Notes under the pieces: generated by a model
What the model was told of the DNA's origin: nothing
The model's input: only the letters and a program-made list of their open reading frames with translations
The model's database searches: none
Assembly: GCA_964469215.1 (NCBI GenBank)
Contig: CAYXYB010000004.1
Location: forward strand, 62,001 to 126,000
Direction: 5' to 3'
From: SKPS01 sp964469215
Lineage (GTDB): Bacteria; Bacteroidota; Bacteroidia; Bacteroidales; SKPS01
DNA length: 64,000 nt
Position numbers and translations under genes: made by a program
Shown here: in pieces, positions 53,748 through 61,390 of the stretch
How the letters are laid out: each line of letters starts with the position of its first letter
How positions within the stretch are numbered: the first letter of the stretch is position 1

Positions 53748-55526
53748 TTAATGCTTGTCAGCAACACTCCAGACAACCTCTGCAATATCCTTAACCGGTT
53801 TCATTGTTCCATAATTAAAACTCTTTTTGCATTGAGGACAGCCGGTAACCAGGATATCCGGGTCCGATATAAGCAATTCTCCTAACGAATTATCACGCAT
53901 CATCTGCCTCTCTACCTCAGGAGTAATCATATCTGCCAAACTATTTCCGCAACACAGAGATTCTGATTTCTGATGACCATTCACTATCAATCCACCACAA
54001 TATGCAAGAAGAGTTCTTGGTTCATTATAAATTTTTAACCCCCTGCCAAGATCACAGGGATCGTGATAAACCATGGTCTCAGCACTCTGATTGATATGAA
54101 TCAACCCTTGTTCTATTAACCTGAGCAGGTATTGTGAATGATGAAGTACTTCAATGCCGAGATTATAATCTTCAGAAAAGACTCTGAGGCAAATCGGACA
54201 TGAGGTTACCAGAGTAGAAATTCCACTCTCTCTGATAATTCTTTTATTTTCCTTTATTAGTGCTCTCGCCTGCCGCTCATTCCCAGACATCATCAAAGGT
54301 CTTCCACAACAAATTGTTGAATCTCTGTCGATAAAGAAAACTTTCACTCCTGCTGTTTTGAATAATCCCTCCATTGCGATTTTTATCGTAGGTGTCAGAT
54401 GGGTCATGCATCCTGCAAAATAGCCGACCTGAACAGATACAGGATCAACAACTACACGCTCTTCAACATATTTATAGCTAAATCCGTCTTCCAGAGCATA
54501 TTCATTCCTCTTAATCTTTCTGATATCATTGACTTCGATACCTACAGGGCAGTATTCTGTGCATCTTCCGCACAACATGCAGTTGAATACTTTTTCGGAT
54601 TGGAGAATATTTCTTCTGATATCCTGAATAAAATATACAGCTTGTATTGGTTCAGGCCTCACCTCAGCCAGCTGGCATTTATCGATGCAGATTCCACAAC
54701 GGGAACATGAATAGATCTCAAATTCAGTGTATCCGTTGAATTTTTTGCAGGTCTTAATCCCGCAGTTTCTCATAAAGATCAGGAACAGCTCAGTTGGGAT
54801 GTGATTATATCGTGAAAAAGGAATAAAGACAAAGAACAGGAATAGTACAGAAGAGTATGCCCACCATGCAGGATATTCAAGGTACTGAAGTGGCAGTGTC
54901 GCTGAAAACACCTGACCGGCAGTACCTGTAAGGAATCCTCCATTTTGGTGCAGCCCCGATGTAAAACTTTCTGCAAGGAACCTTAACGGAAAAATAAGCC
55001 ACAAACTGTACAGGGCAATTTTATCACCTGCAACAAGCTTAGTTGTTCTTTTCATTCCAAAGAACTGGCTTCTGATTCTCTTAACAACTGCAAAAATTGT
55101 TGCAGCCAACAAAATAAGAAGAAGCAGATCCATTATGAAGCTGAATCCTTCAGCGAAGAAAAAACCATTAACATCATGTTCAAAATACCTAAGGAATATG
55201 GGATCCCAGGGCATATTAAAAACTTTGTGCTTATGAAATTTCGACTCGAAAGTTCCTGCAACGATTAACAAAAACCAGCCAAAAGCAAGGCTCATATGCA
55301 TCCATCCGAGCATGGCATTAACCCTGAATACTTTTCTATGCAGAAGGCTTTCTGAAAAAACCTCCCATAATGATCTGAAGAATGCAGGCCGGAAAAAGCC
55401 CATCCATGCCTTTCGCCTGTCGGACCTGGGCATTTGTACTATCCAATAGGTATATCGGGCAAGCAATATTGCAAACAGGATCAATGAACCTGCAACGAAG
55501 GGTATTACAAAAGGATCATAATTCAT
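53748..55526 (-). CDS. HdrE-HdrD-like membrane iron-sulfur protein (fused)
   Basis: The 592 residues combine a membrane part of five to six helices (about 8-250), histidines that could bind haem b, two [4Fe-4S] motifs (C274, 277, 280, 284 and C316, 319, 322, 326) and two CCG domains. Both CCG motifs are complete: C373, C406-C407, C443, C446 and C491, C525-C526, C563, C566. In methanogens such domains bind non-cubane clusters that cleave a heterodisulfide. Here the partner is unknown. Its start overlaps the small ferredoxin-like gene by 11 bases, in a different frame, so they are two genes. Confidence 0.85.
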   Translation of the reverse strand: MNYDPFVIPFVAGSLILFAILLARYTYWIVQMPRSDRRKAWMGFFRPAFFRSLWEVFSESLLHRKVFRVNAMLGWMHMSLAFGWFLLIVAGTFESKFHKHKVFNMPWDPIFLRYFEHDVNGFFFAEGFSFIMDLLLLILLAATIFAVVKRIRSQFFGMKRTTKLVAGDKIALYSLWLIFPLRFLAESFTSGLHQNGGFLTGTAGQVFSATLPLQYLEYPAWWAYSSVLFLFFVFIPFSRYNHIPTELFLIFMRNCGIKTCKKFNGYTEFEIYSCSRCGICIDKCQLAEVRPEPIQAVYFIQDIRRNILQSEKVFNCMLCGRCTEYCPVGIEVNDIRKIKRNEYALEDGFSYKYVEERVVVDPVSVQVGYFAGCMTHLTPTIKIAMEGLFKTAGVKVFFIDRDSTICCGRPLMMSGNERQARALIKENKRIIRESGISTLVTSCPICLRVFSEDYNLGIEVLHHSQYLLRLIEQGLIHINQSAETMVYHDPCDLGRGLKIYNEPRTLLAYCGGLIVNGHQKSESLCCGNSLADMITPEVERQMMRDNSLGELLISDPDILVTGCPQCKKSFNYGTMKPVKDIAEVVWSVADKH

Positions 55527-55851
55527 ATAGCTCTATTCCTTTTGCGATATTAATTATCACGTTTCTGGTATTTACACCTTTCGGGCAAACCAACTGGCAC
55601 TTCCCACATAACATACAACACTCAATCTCTTTTTTAACAATGTCATTCATACCCCTCCGTAGTAAAAGTGACACCCTTCGAAGGCTTAAAGATGTAAAAT
55701 TTCCTGCACTACACGTGGCAGCACATGTACCGCAAAAAATACACAGGTTAATTGATGGCTCATGGGCATATACATAATTGTATAGCCTTTTATCGGTTTT
55801 GTCGAAATCTATCTGCCTGTCATTGTGCAGGGTATAGCCAAAATTCCTCAT
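55516..55851 (-). CDS. HdrC-like small ferredoxin protein
   Basis: The 111 residues have two [4Fe-4S] motifs, C37-IF-C40-GT-C43-AAT-C47 and C79-ML-C82-GK-C85-QLV-C89. The layout is that of HdrC without its C-terminal part. It overlaps the HdrA-like gene by 32 bases and the membrane subunit gene by 11 bases, which implies translational coupling and a shared complex. Confidence 0.85.
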   Translation of the reverse strand: MRNFGYTLHNDRQIDFDKTDKRLYNYVYAHEPSINLCIFCGTCAATCSAGNFTSLSLRRVSLLLRRGMNDIVKKEIECCMLCGKCQLVCPKGVNTRNVIINIAKGIELYEL

Positions 55852-56899
55852 GAGATTTCATTTTGCGGTTTGCGAGTATGTTATCTGAAAGATAGATGTC
55901 GATTGCTGTTGCTGCAGCCCTGGCATCAGTAATGGCATTTGTAATGGTATTTGGCCCGATACAGGTGCCGGCAAAGAAAACGCCGGGTAAAGTGCTGTAA
56001 TTTGTCATGGTATGCTGGTCTGCTGTTTTAAAAAAGCCATTCACTCCTAATGTAAGGCCAAGCATTTCTGCAGTTTTTCTGGTTCCTTCCGATGGGATAA
56101 AACCCACCAGCAGAACCAGTATATCCACATTTATCTTCATTGGCCGGCCGGCAAGTGTGTCTTCAACCTTCAGGGCAATGCTGCCATCAAAATTTTCAGA
56201 TGCTTCAGACAAGCGACCCCTGACAAACTGTACATTGTAATCCTCCTGTGCCTTTTTGTACAATGCTTCAAAATGCATCCCATACATACGGAGATCCATA
56301 TAAAAGTTGAAGATTTCAGCATCAGGTAACTGTTGTTTTAACTCTATTGCTTGTTTTACACCTGTAACACAGCAAACTTTTGAACAATACGTATGGCCGG
56401 CTTTTTCGTCACGTGAACCCACACAGTGAACAATACCAAACCTTTCAGGCACTTTCCCCGTCGTAGTCAGAATTGGTTTTCCCTCAATAAATAACTCTTC
56501 AAGTTCTGCCGACGTGATTACATTATTATATATGCCATATCCGTACTCCTCCTTCTTTCTCGCATCAAACAAATCATAACCCGTTGCCAAAAGAAGCGAG
56601 TCTCCTTTCAGTTGGTATCCTTTGGTGGTTGTTAAAAAAATCAATTCCCCTTCTTTCCTGATATCTGTAATATCGGTTTCAAGATGCACAGTAACACTCT
56701 TGTTTTCCACACCCTGTGCAAGAAAATCAATAACCTCACTACCACGCCTCATGGTAGGAAACAACCTGTCCCAGTGAGCCAGCCTCCCTCCCAGCCTGGA
56801 ACCCTTTTCAATGATGTCAACGGTATAACCCTTTGCTGCCAGAAAGGATGAAGCCTCCATCCCGGCAATACCCCCTCCTATCACTAAAACATTCTTCAT
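55820..56899 (-). CDS. HdrA/QmoA-like flavoprotein, short form
   Basis: The 359 residues have an FAD dinucleotide fold (VIGGGIAGMEAS, 6-17), the HdrA-type cysteine group C159, C172, C176, C177 for an internal [4Fe-4S] cluster and a second FAD region (GVFFAGTCIGPNTITNAITD). The N-terminal and C-terminal ferredoxin domains of methanogen HdrA are absent, so it is closer in size to QmoA of sulfate reducers. It likely passes electrons between a soluble carrier and the membrane subunit. Confidence 0.87.
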   Translation of the reverse strand: MKNVLVIGGGIAGMEASSFLAAKGYTVDIIEKGSRLGGRLAHWDRLFPTMRRGSEVIDFLAQGVENKSVTVHLETDITDIRKEGELIFLTTTKGYQLKGDSLLLATGYDLFDARKKEEYGYGIYNNVITSAELEELFIEGKPILTTTGKVPERFGIVHCVGSRDEKAGHTYCSKVCCVTGVKQAIELKQQLPDAEIFNFYMDLRMYGMHFEALYKKAQEDYNVQFVRGRLSEASENFDGSIALKVEDTLAGRPMKINVDILVLLVGFIPSEGTRKTAEMLGLTLGVNGFFKTADQHTMTNYSTLPGVFFAGTCIGPNTITNAITDARAAATAIDIYLSDNILANRKMKSHEEFWLYPAQ

Positions 56900-56917
56900 C
56901 AGACAACCTTTTTTAAA

Positions 56918-56989
56918 TGATAGCCACTAAAGATAATCAATTATATCTTAATTAATATAATTCTTTGATTATCTATAATTAAACTATCA
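56918..56989. repeat. Large imperfect palindrome between HdrB-like and HdrA-like genes
   Basis: TGATAG (56918-56923) matches CTATCA (56984-56989), and AGATAATCAA (56931-56940) matches TTTGATTATCT (56964-56974), with further inner AT pairs. In the minus-strand RNA this would be a long AT-rich hairpin. Confidence 0.6.
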
Positions 56990-57010
56990 CAACCCATTTT
57001 TACTCAGATG

Positions 57011-57053
57011 ACTTTTTACTTTTAATTTTTGCCTTTAACCTTTTGCCTTTTTA
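57011..57053. repeat. Short TTTTGCCTTTA-like repeats
   Basis: A pyrimidine-rich run on the plus strand (actttttacttttaattt, tttgcctttaaccttttgcc) with near-heptameric units, a form of short tandem repeat, just downstream of the HdrB-like stop. Confidence 0.5.
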
Positions 57054-57057
57054 CAGG

Positions 57058-58116
57058 TTAAATGTTTACAAATTTCGGTTCACCAAGATCAATCCCCCCT
57101 ACCCCTTTATATTTCATGCCAGGATCATAGTCAATGCCAATCTTGTCGAGCAACGGCTGTACATCAACATGGTGCAACTGTAATCCGAGATCCCAGGGAT
57201 CATATCCCAATACAAGGCCGGCAACCTCTTCATAAGTAAAAACGGGTATCCCCTTTCCGTTCTCTCCATAGGTCTTTCCCTCCATTTCCCTGATAACAAA
57301 TTGCCATCTATCAAGGAAATAGGGACATCCAGGACAGTTTGTTATGATCATATCTGGCTTAAAAGGAGCCATTGACTCGAATTTCTTTCTTGAGCATGAC
57401 AGAGAATATCCCCGGTTGGCCTGAACAAGATACTGCCTGAAACCAAATCCGCAGCAATGTCTTCTTTCCGGATAGTCGATAACCTCGCCTCCCCAGGCTT
57501 CAATCATACCTGCCAGTACATAAGGGTATTCGGCACCACCTATACCTTTATGTGGAAACATCCGTGCATAATGACATCCGATATGTTCAACCACCCTCAA
57601 AGGCTCACCCGTTGATTTGTTGACCAGTCGATACTTACCCTTGTCCGCAATGTCATCTCTGAATTTATAGATTATATCACTGGTATGGGCAAGGTTTTCC
57701 GGGATTTCAAACTCCCTTCCTGTTGCCCGCATGAGCTGAGTCCGTGTACGTTCTAATGTTTCCGGGAACTCATGCCATGTTTCAAGAATTTCGGTGTATA
57801 TGCCAAAGGATGTAATACATGAGGGGACAAAGTTTCTATAACCTGCTGCTGTCATGAGAGCAAATTGTCTGGCTACCACTGTCATGGTTGTCTCCAGTGG
57901 AACAACATCAGAATGGTAGGCTATACCTGTGCAGGTAGTATGTGCAGGATCATCAAAAACATCCAGTTTCAACTCCTTCTGAAGGATCCTTAAAAACGCA
58001 GCTTCCGAACCCGGAAAGAAGTTCTGCCTTATGCAGCTTCGTGCATAGTAGTAATGATTTTCAGCTATCTCCTTCTGATACTCTTTCCAGATAATTTGTT
58101 TACCCTCTATTATCAT
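57058..58116 (-). CDS. HdrB-like protein with one intact CCG motif
   Basis: Putative disulfide- or thiol-active subunit. The 352 residues should have two CCG domains. The second is intact: C181, C221-C222, C261, C264 (spacing 39 and 38). The first has lost the pattern: C28, C62 (one cysteine where two are expected, TTCTG) and C100 without a partner. The family usually binds a non-cubane cluster at each motif, so this protein may hold only one. It starts 15 bases after the HdrC-like gene. Confidence 0.83.
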   Translation of the reverse strand: MIIEGKQIIWKEYQKEIAENHYYYARSCIRQNFFPGSEAAFLRILQKELKLDVFDDPAHTTCTGIAYHSDVVPLETTMTVVARQFALMTAAGYRNFVPSCITSFGIYTEILETWHEFPETLERTRTQLMRATGREFEIPENLAHTSDIIYKFRDDIADKGKYRLVNKSTGEPLRVVEHIGCHYARMFPHKGIGGAEYPYVLAGMIEAWGGEVIDYPERRHCCGFGFRQYLVQANRGYSLSCSRKKFESMAPFKPDMIITNCPGCPYFLDRWQFVIREMEGKTYGENGKGIPVFTYEEVAGLVLGYDPWDLGLQLHHVDVQPLLDKIGIDYDPGMKYKGVGGIDLGEPKFVNI

Positions 58117-58131
58117 TGCTTTTAACCGATA

Positions 58132-58842
58132 TTAGTGTTTACTGTCGTGAAGCTTCGAATTTGCAGTGTATACATGCATAAAATATTCATCCTTGCCTTC
58201 ACTGAATTCCAGCCCCATCTCTGCAGCTTTGAGTTCAGAGATCTGCTCTATCTTGTCCCACCGTTTAAGAGCACCTGTCTCTTCAAAAATCGCATGCAAT
58301 TCATCAAGTGATTTCTTTGAAATTTTCCTGAGCGTTCCTGACCCTTCGCCATTATAATTACCTCCGAGCCTTTCAATGACCTCTTTTACATTTTCACGGA
58401 ACCAATCCCAAATTGGTCCCTGTTCAGGGTGCATTGTGGTTTCAACCTCGTCAATATGAACGCAATATCCATACTTCAGTATCCATTCACCAACGGTTCT
58501 TTTTATAGCCAGCTGCTGCCTCCCTTTTTCAGATTCTGCAAAATATCCCAGATCCTGTGACAGATTTCTCAAAGCGATCACTATCAGCCCCGGTGTATTA
58601 CTTCGCGGACATCTGGTTCTGCACGACATACACTCTCCGCAAAACCAGATAGTTTCACTTTTAAGTAATGCTATTATTTTTGAGTCATCCCTGGTCTGAA
58701 CCGTATCGGCTATTATCCTGGGATCATAATTATAGAAAGAGGCTGCCGGACAGATAGCTGTACAGGTTCCGCAATTGATACAGGCATTAAGTCCCTCCTC
58801 AAACCTCACATCCTTACATAAACGATCGTATAATTTCCCCAT
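58132..58842 (-). CDS. HdrC-like ferredoxin protein
   Basis: The 236 residues have two [4Fe-4S] motifs (C21, 24, 27, 31 and C68, 71, 74, 78) followed by a longer C-terminal helical region. It is the first gene of the Hdr-like cluster (HdrC, HdrB, then after 159 bases HdrA, small HdrC, HdrE-HdrD). It would carry electrons between the flavoprotein and HdrB. Confidence 0.85.
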   Translation of the reverse strand: MGKLYDRLCKDVRFEEGLNACINCGTCTAICPAASFYNYDPRIIADTVQTRDDSKIIALLKSETIWFCGECMSCRTRCPRSNTPGLIVIALRNLSQDLGYFAESEKGRQQLAIKRTVGEWILKYGYCVHIDEVETTMHPEQGPIWDWFRENVKEVIERLGGNYNGEGSGTLRKISKKSLDELHAIFEETGALKRWDKIEQISELKAAEMGLEFSEGKDEYFMHVYTANSKLHDSKH

Positions 58843-58974
58843 GGTTTTGTACTGCTGTTAGTATATAGGAAAAGTAGACAAATGTATGAATATTTTCATT
58901 AAGACATGGTATCTATACATTTTTTTACATATTCCGGTTTCTTCTTGTTTAGCAAGCGTTTGGCTCACATCGTT

Positions 58975-59115
58975 GGCGTTCAGGGTTCTTTGCTCTCGCT
59001 AAACTCGGACGTTCTGAGTTCTTTGTCTTCGTTACGCTCAGGCGTTCCGGGTTCGGATCGCTTCACTTGTGTTATGGTTCATTGCTCACTTCGGTCGTGC
59101 GTTCCGGCTGTTGCC
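58975..59115. repeat. Degenerate 33-bp tandem repeat
   Basis: Units start at 58975 (GGCGTTCAGGGTTCTTTGCT), 59008 (GACGTTCTGAGTTCTTTGTC), 59041 (GGCGTTCCGGGTTC...) and 59098 (TGCGTTCCGGCTG). The first two are exactly 33 bases long and share most positions; the later ones diverge. The block is more GC-rich than the surroundings. Confidence 0.6.
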
Positions 59116-59186
59116 TTTAAGCCTGACAAATAGACAAAAAACAAAAGCTAACAGACAATAGTCTTTTTAGTAGAGATTTAAAAGAG

Positions 59187-59218
59187 TTGCCCACTCTATC
59201 TCAAATACACTACCTTTG
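59187..59218 (+). promoter_or_regulatory. Promoter of the two-component system
   Basis: TTG (59187-59189) followed after 21 bases by TACCTTTG (59211-59218), which fits TAnnTTTG. The start near 59225 gives a leader of about 50 bases before the response regulator. Confidence 0.5.
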
Positions 59219-59274
59219 AACTGCAAAGTTATGTCCCACAAAACCGTTCAGTTCGAAATCAAAACCTTACAATC

Positions 59275-59952
59275 ATGAAGATCCTCCTGGTGGAAGATGA
59301 CCCAAAAGTTGCCTCTTTTATCAAGCGCGGCCTTACTGAAAACAATATGAAAGTTGACCTTGCCACAGATGGCCAACAAGGGGAAGTCATGGCAAACGAC
59401 AATTCATACGATCTGATAATTCTTGATATTTTGTTACCGAAAATTACTGGGTTGGATATTTGCCGCAAAATCAGATCTCTCGACAGCAAAACCCCAATCC
59501 TGATGCTTACTGCACTTGGAACTATCAACGACAAGGTTACAGGCCTGAATGCCGGAGCAGATGACTATCTTGTTAAGCCTTTTGAATTCAGAGAATTGCT
59601 GGCAAGAATAAATGCTTTAACAAGACGAACCTATGATCTCAATTCCAACACTTTACTTCAGATTGCAGACATGGAGGTGAATATTGAAGCAAAGACTGTT
59701 AAACGAATGGGTAAAGAGATACGTCTTACCGCTAAAGAGTTTAATCTGCTGGTTTTTCTTCTCAGACACAAGGGAAGGGTAATTTCCCGAAGTGAAATCG
59801 AAGAGAAGATCTGGGGCACAACCTTTGAAAGAGAAAGTAATGTTGTAGATGTTTATATCAACTTTCTCAGAAAGAAAATTGACAGGGATTTTGAATCAAA
59901 ACTTATTCACACAATTATTGGAATGGGATATGTACTAAAACTCAAAGGGTAA
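59275..59952 (+). CDS. OmpR-family response regulator
   Basis: The 225 residues have a receiver domain with D8, D9, phosphorylation site D51 (LIILDILLP), T79 and K101 (DYLVKPFEF), then a winged-helix DNA-binding domain (KTVKRMGKEIRLTAKEFNLL; ESNVVDVYINFLRKKID). The stop overlaps the kinase start (TAATG). The target is not known; asnB and the cytochrome gene follow. Confidence 0.94.
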   Translation: MKILLVEDDPKVASFIKRGLTENNMKVDLATDGQQGEVMANDNSYDLIILDILLPKITGLDICRKIRSLDSKTPILMLTALGTINDKVTGLNAGADDYLVKPFEFRELLARINALTRRTYDLNSNTLLQIADMEVNIEAKTVKRMGKEIRLTAKEFNLLVFLLRHKGRVISRSEIEEKIWGTTFERESNVVDVYINFLRKKIDRDFESKLIHTIIGMGYVLKLKG

Positions 59953-61322
59953 TGAGTATAAGATTAAGATTGATGCTGTTATTTACAACGATAACAGCAG
60001 TAATCCTTGGGGCATTTTCCATTAACATTTATTATTCTACTGTCTATATCCGAAAGAATGCCTTCCTCGACAGGCTTTGGGAAAGATCTGATATTGTTGT
60101 ACAGTTGCTGAGAGATAACCCGAATCCTGATCTAAGCTGTATTCATCCATCTGCCCGCAATACATACTGGACTATCCTGCCGGAAGAGGAGATCGTTGTT
60201 TTCGACAATAATGGTCATTCTATGTTTATAAATGAATTTACCGCCCTCAATATCAATTATTATAGAATAATTGAATTGCTTAAAAAAACGGAAACGTCTG
60301 AATACATGCTTGGGCAGAGAAAATTCGTCGGGGTAAGAGAAAGAATCAATGGCAAAACATATTACGTGATAGTATCAGCATGGGACAAAAATGGGCACCG
60401 GTTGCTAAATAACCTTAGAATCACAATTGTATCCTCTTTTATTGCCTCTATTATGGTCATTATTCTGGCTGGATGGCTTTTTGCAAGAAAGATATTCCAA
60501 CCAATAGAAAAAATCATTGAGACAGCAGGAAGAATAAGTGAAACTGATCTTCACCTGAGGGTTTCTATACCACGAGGCAAGAATGAACTGGTAAGACTTG
60601 TAAATACCATCAATGAATCTTTTGACAGACTACAGAAATCATTTGAGGTTCAGAAAACTTTTGTTGCAAATGCGTCTCATGAACTTCGCACACCATTAAC
60701 AGCTTTGCAAGGGGATCTTGAACTGGCTCTCTACAAAGAACGTTCAGCCGAAGAATACAGGCAATATCTTTCTGCTGCTTATGAAGACTCCAGGCAATTA
60801 TCACGGCTGGTAAACAACCTTCTTCTGTTTGCGCAAACAAGTAACAACCCGAATAAACTAGACTTCCAACCTGTAAGGGTAGATGAGCTGCTTCTTGATG
60901 TTATTCAGAAAACCCTTATCTCTTACCCGGGACGAAATATTGATTTCAGGTTCAAAGATAAAACATCTGATGAGAGAAGATATGCTGTATATGGAATTGA
61001 AAATCTGCTAAGTATTGCTTTTGCAAATATTCTTGAAAATGCCTTGAAGTTTTCAAAAGGCACGCCAGTTCTGATAGAAATATCAACAGAAAACAACCTT
61101 GCAATAAATATAATCGACCACGGGATAGGTATTTCACTGGCTGATGTGGAGAGCATTTTTGTCCCTTTCTACAGATCAAAAAGATCCTCAGATGTAACTG
61201 GATTCGGTCTTGGACTGCCACTTGCCAGGCAAATCATTGAACTCCACAATGGAACAATCTCAGTAGAAAGCAAAATAAGCGAAGGAACAAAAGTAATGAT
61301 CATTTTTCCCTCAAGCCTTTAA
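59952..61322 (+). CDS. Sensor histidine kinase
   Basis: The 456 residues have a first membrane helix (about 8-28), a sensor region of about 120 residues, a second helix (about 158-177), a HAMP domain, the HisKA domain with H243 (NASHELRTPLT) and an ATPase domain with N box (ANILENALKFS), G1 (DHGIGI) and G2 (GFGLGLPLA). It is the partner of the response regulator. The sensor domain does not match a known type by eye. Confidence 0.94.
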   Translation: MSIRLRLMLLFTTITAVILGAFSINIYYSTVYIRKNAFLDRLWERSDIVVQLLRDNPNPDLSCIHPSARNTYWTILPEEEIVVFDNNGHSMFINEFTALNINYYRIIELLKKTETSEYMLGQRKFVGVRERINGKTYYVIVSAWDKNGHRLLNNLRITIVSSFIASIMVIILAGWLFARKIFQPIEKIIETAGRISETDLHLRVSIPRGKNELVRLVNTINESFDRLQKSFEVQKTFVANASHELRTPLTALQGDLELALYKERSAEEYRQYLSAAYEDSRQLSRLVNNLLLFAQTSNNPNKLDFQPVRVDELLLDVIQKTLISYPGRNIDFRFKDKTSDERRYAVYGIENLLSIAFANILENALKFSKGTPVLIEISTENNLAINIIDHGIGISLADVESIFVPFYRSKRSSDVTGFGLGLPLARQIIELHNGTISVESKISEGTKVMIIFPSSL

Positions 61323-61366
61323 TCGCTTTTTAATCTCTTTATAATCATTCTTTAATTCTTAAATGC

Positions 61367-61374
61367 TAATTTTG
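61367..61374 (+). promoter_or_regulatory. Candidate -7 box for asnB
   Basis: TAATTTTG fits TAnnTTTG; transcription would start near 61381, ten bases before the GTG start codon. No clear -33 box. Confidence 0.5.
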
Positions 61375-61390
61375 TCCAAAAGTTTATTAC

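Larger units (their letters stand above)
58843..59274. other. Non-coding spacer upstream of the two-component system
   Basis: No gene is visible in this 430-base gap between divergent units. A degenerate tandem repeat occupies 58975-59115, and the promoter of the response regulator gene lies at 59187-59218. Confidence 0.6.

Noticed and set aside
55516..55526. Possible frameshift joining the small ferredoxin-like gene and the HdrE-HdrD-like gene
   Set aside because: Each frame has its own ATG and a plausible complete product; an 11-base overlap in different frames is normal for translational coupling.
58975..59115. CRISPR array
   Set aside because: Units are degenerate, contiguous without spacers, and no cas genes are present.
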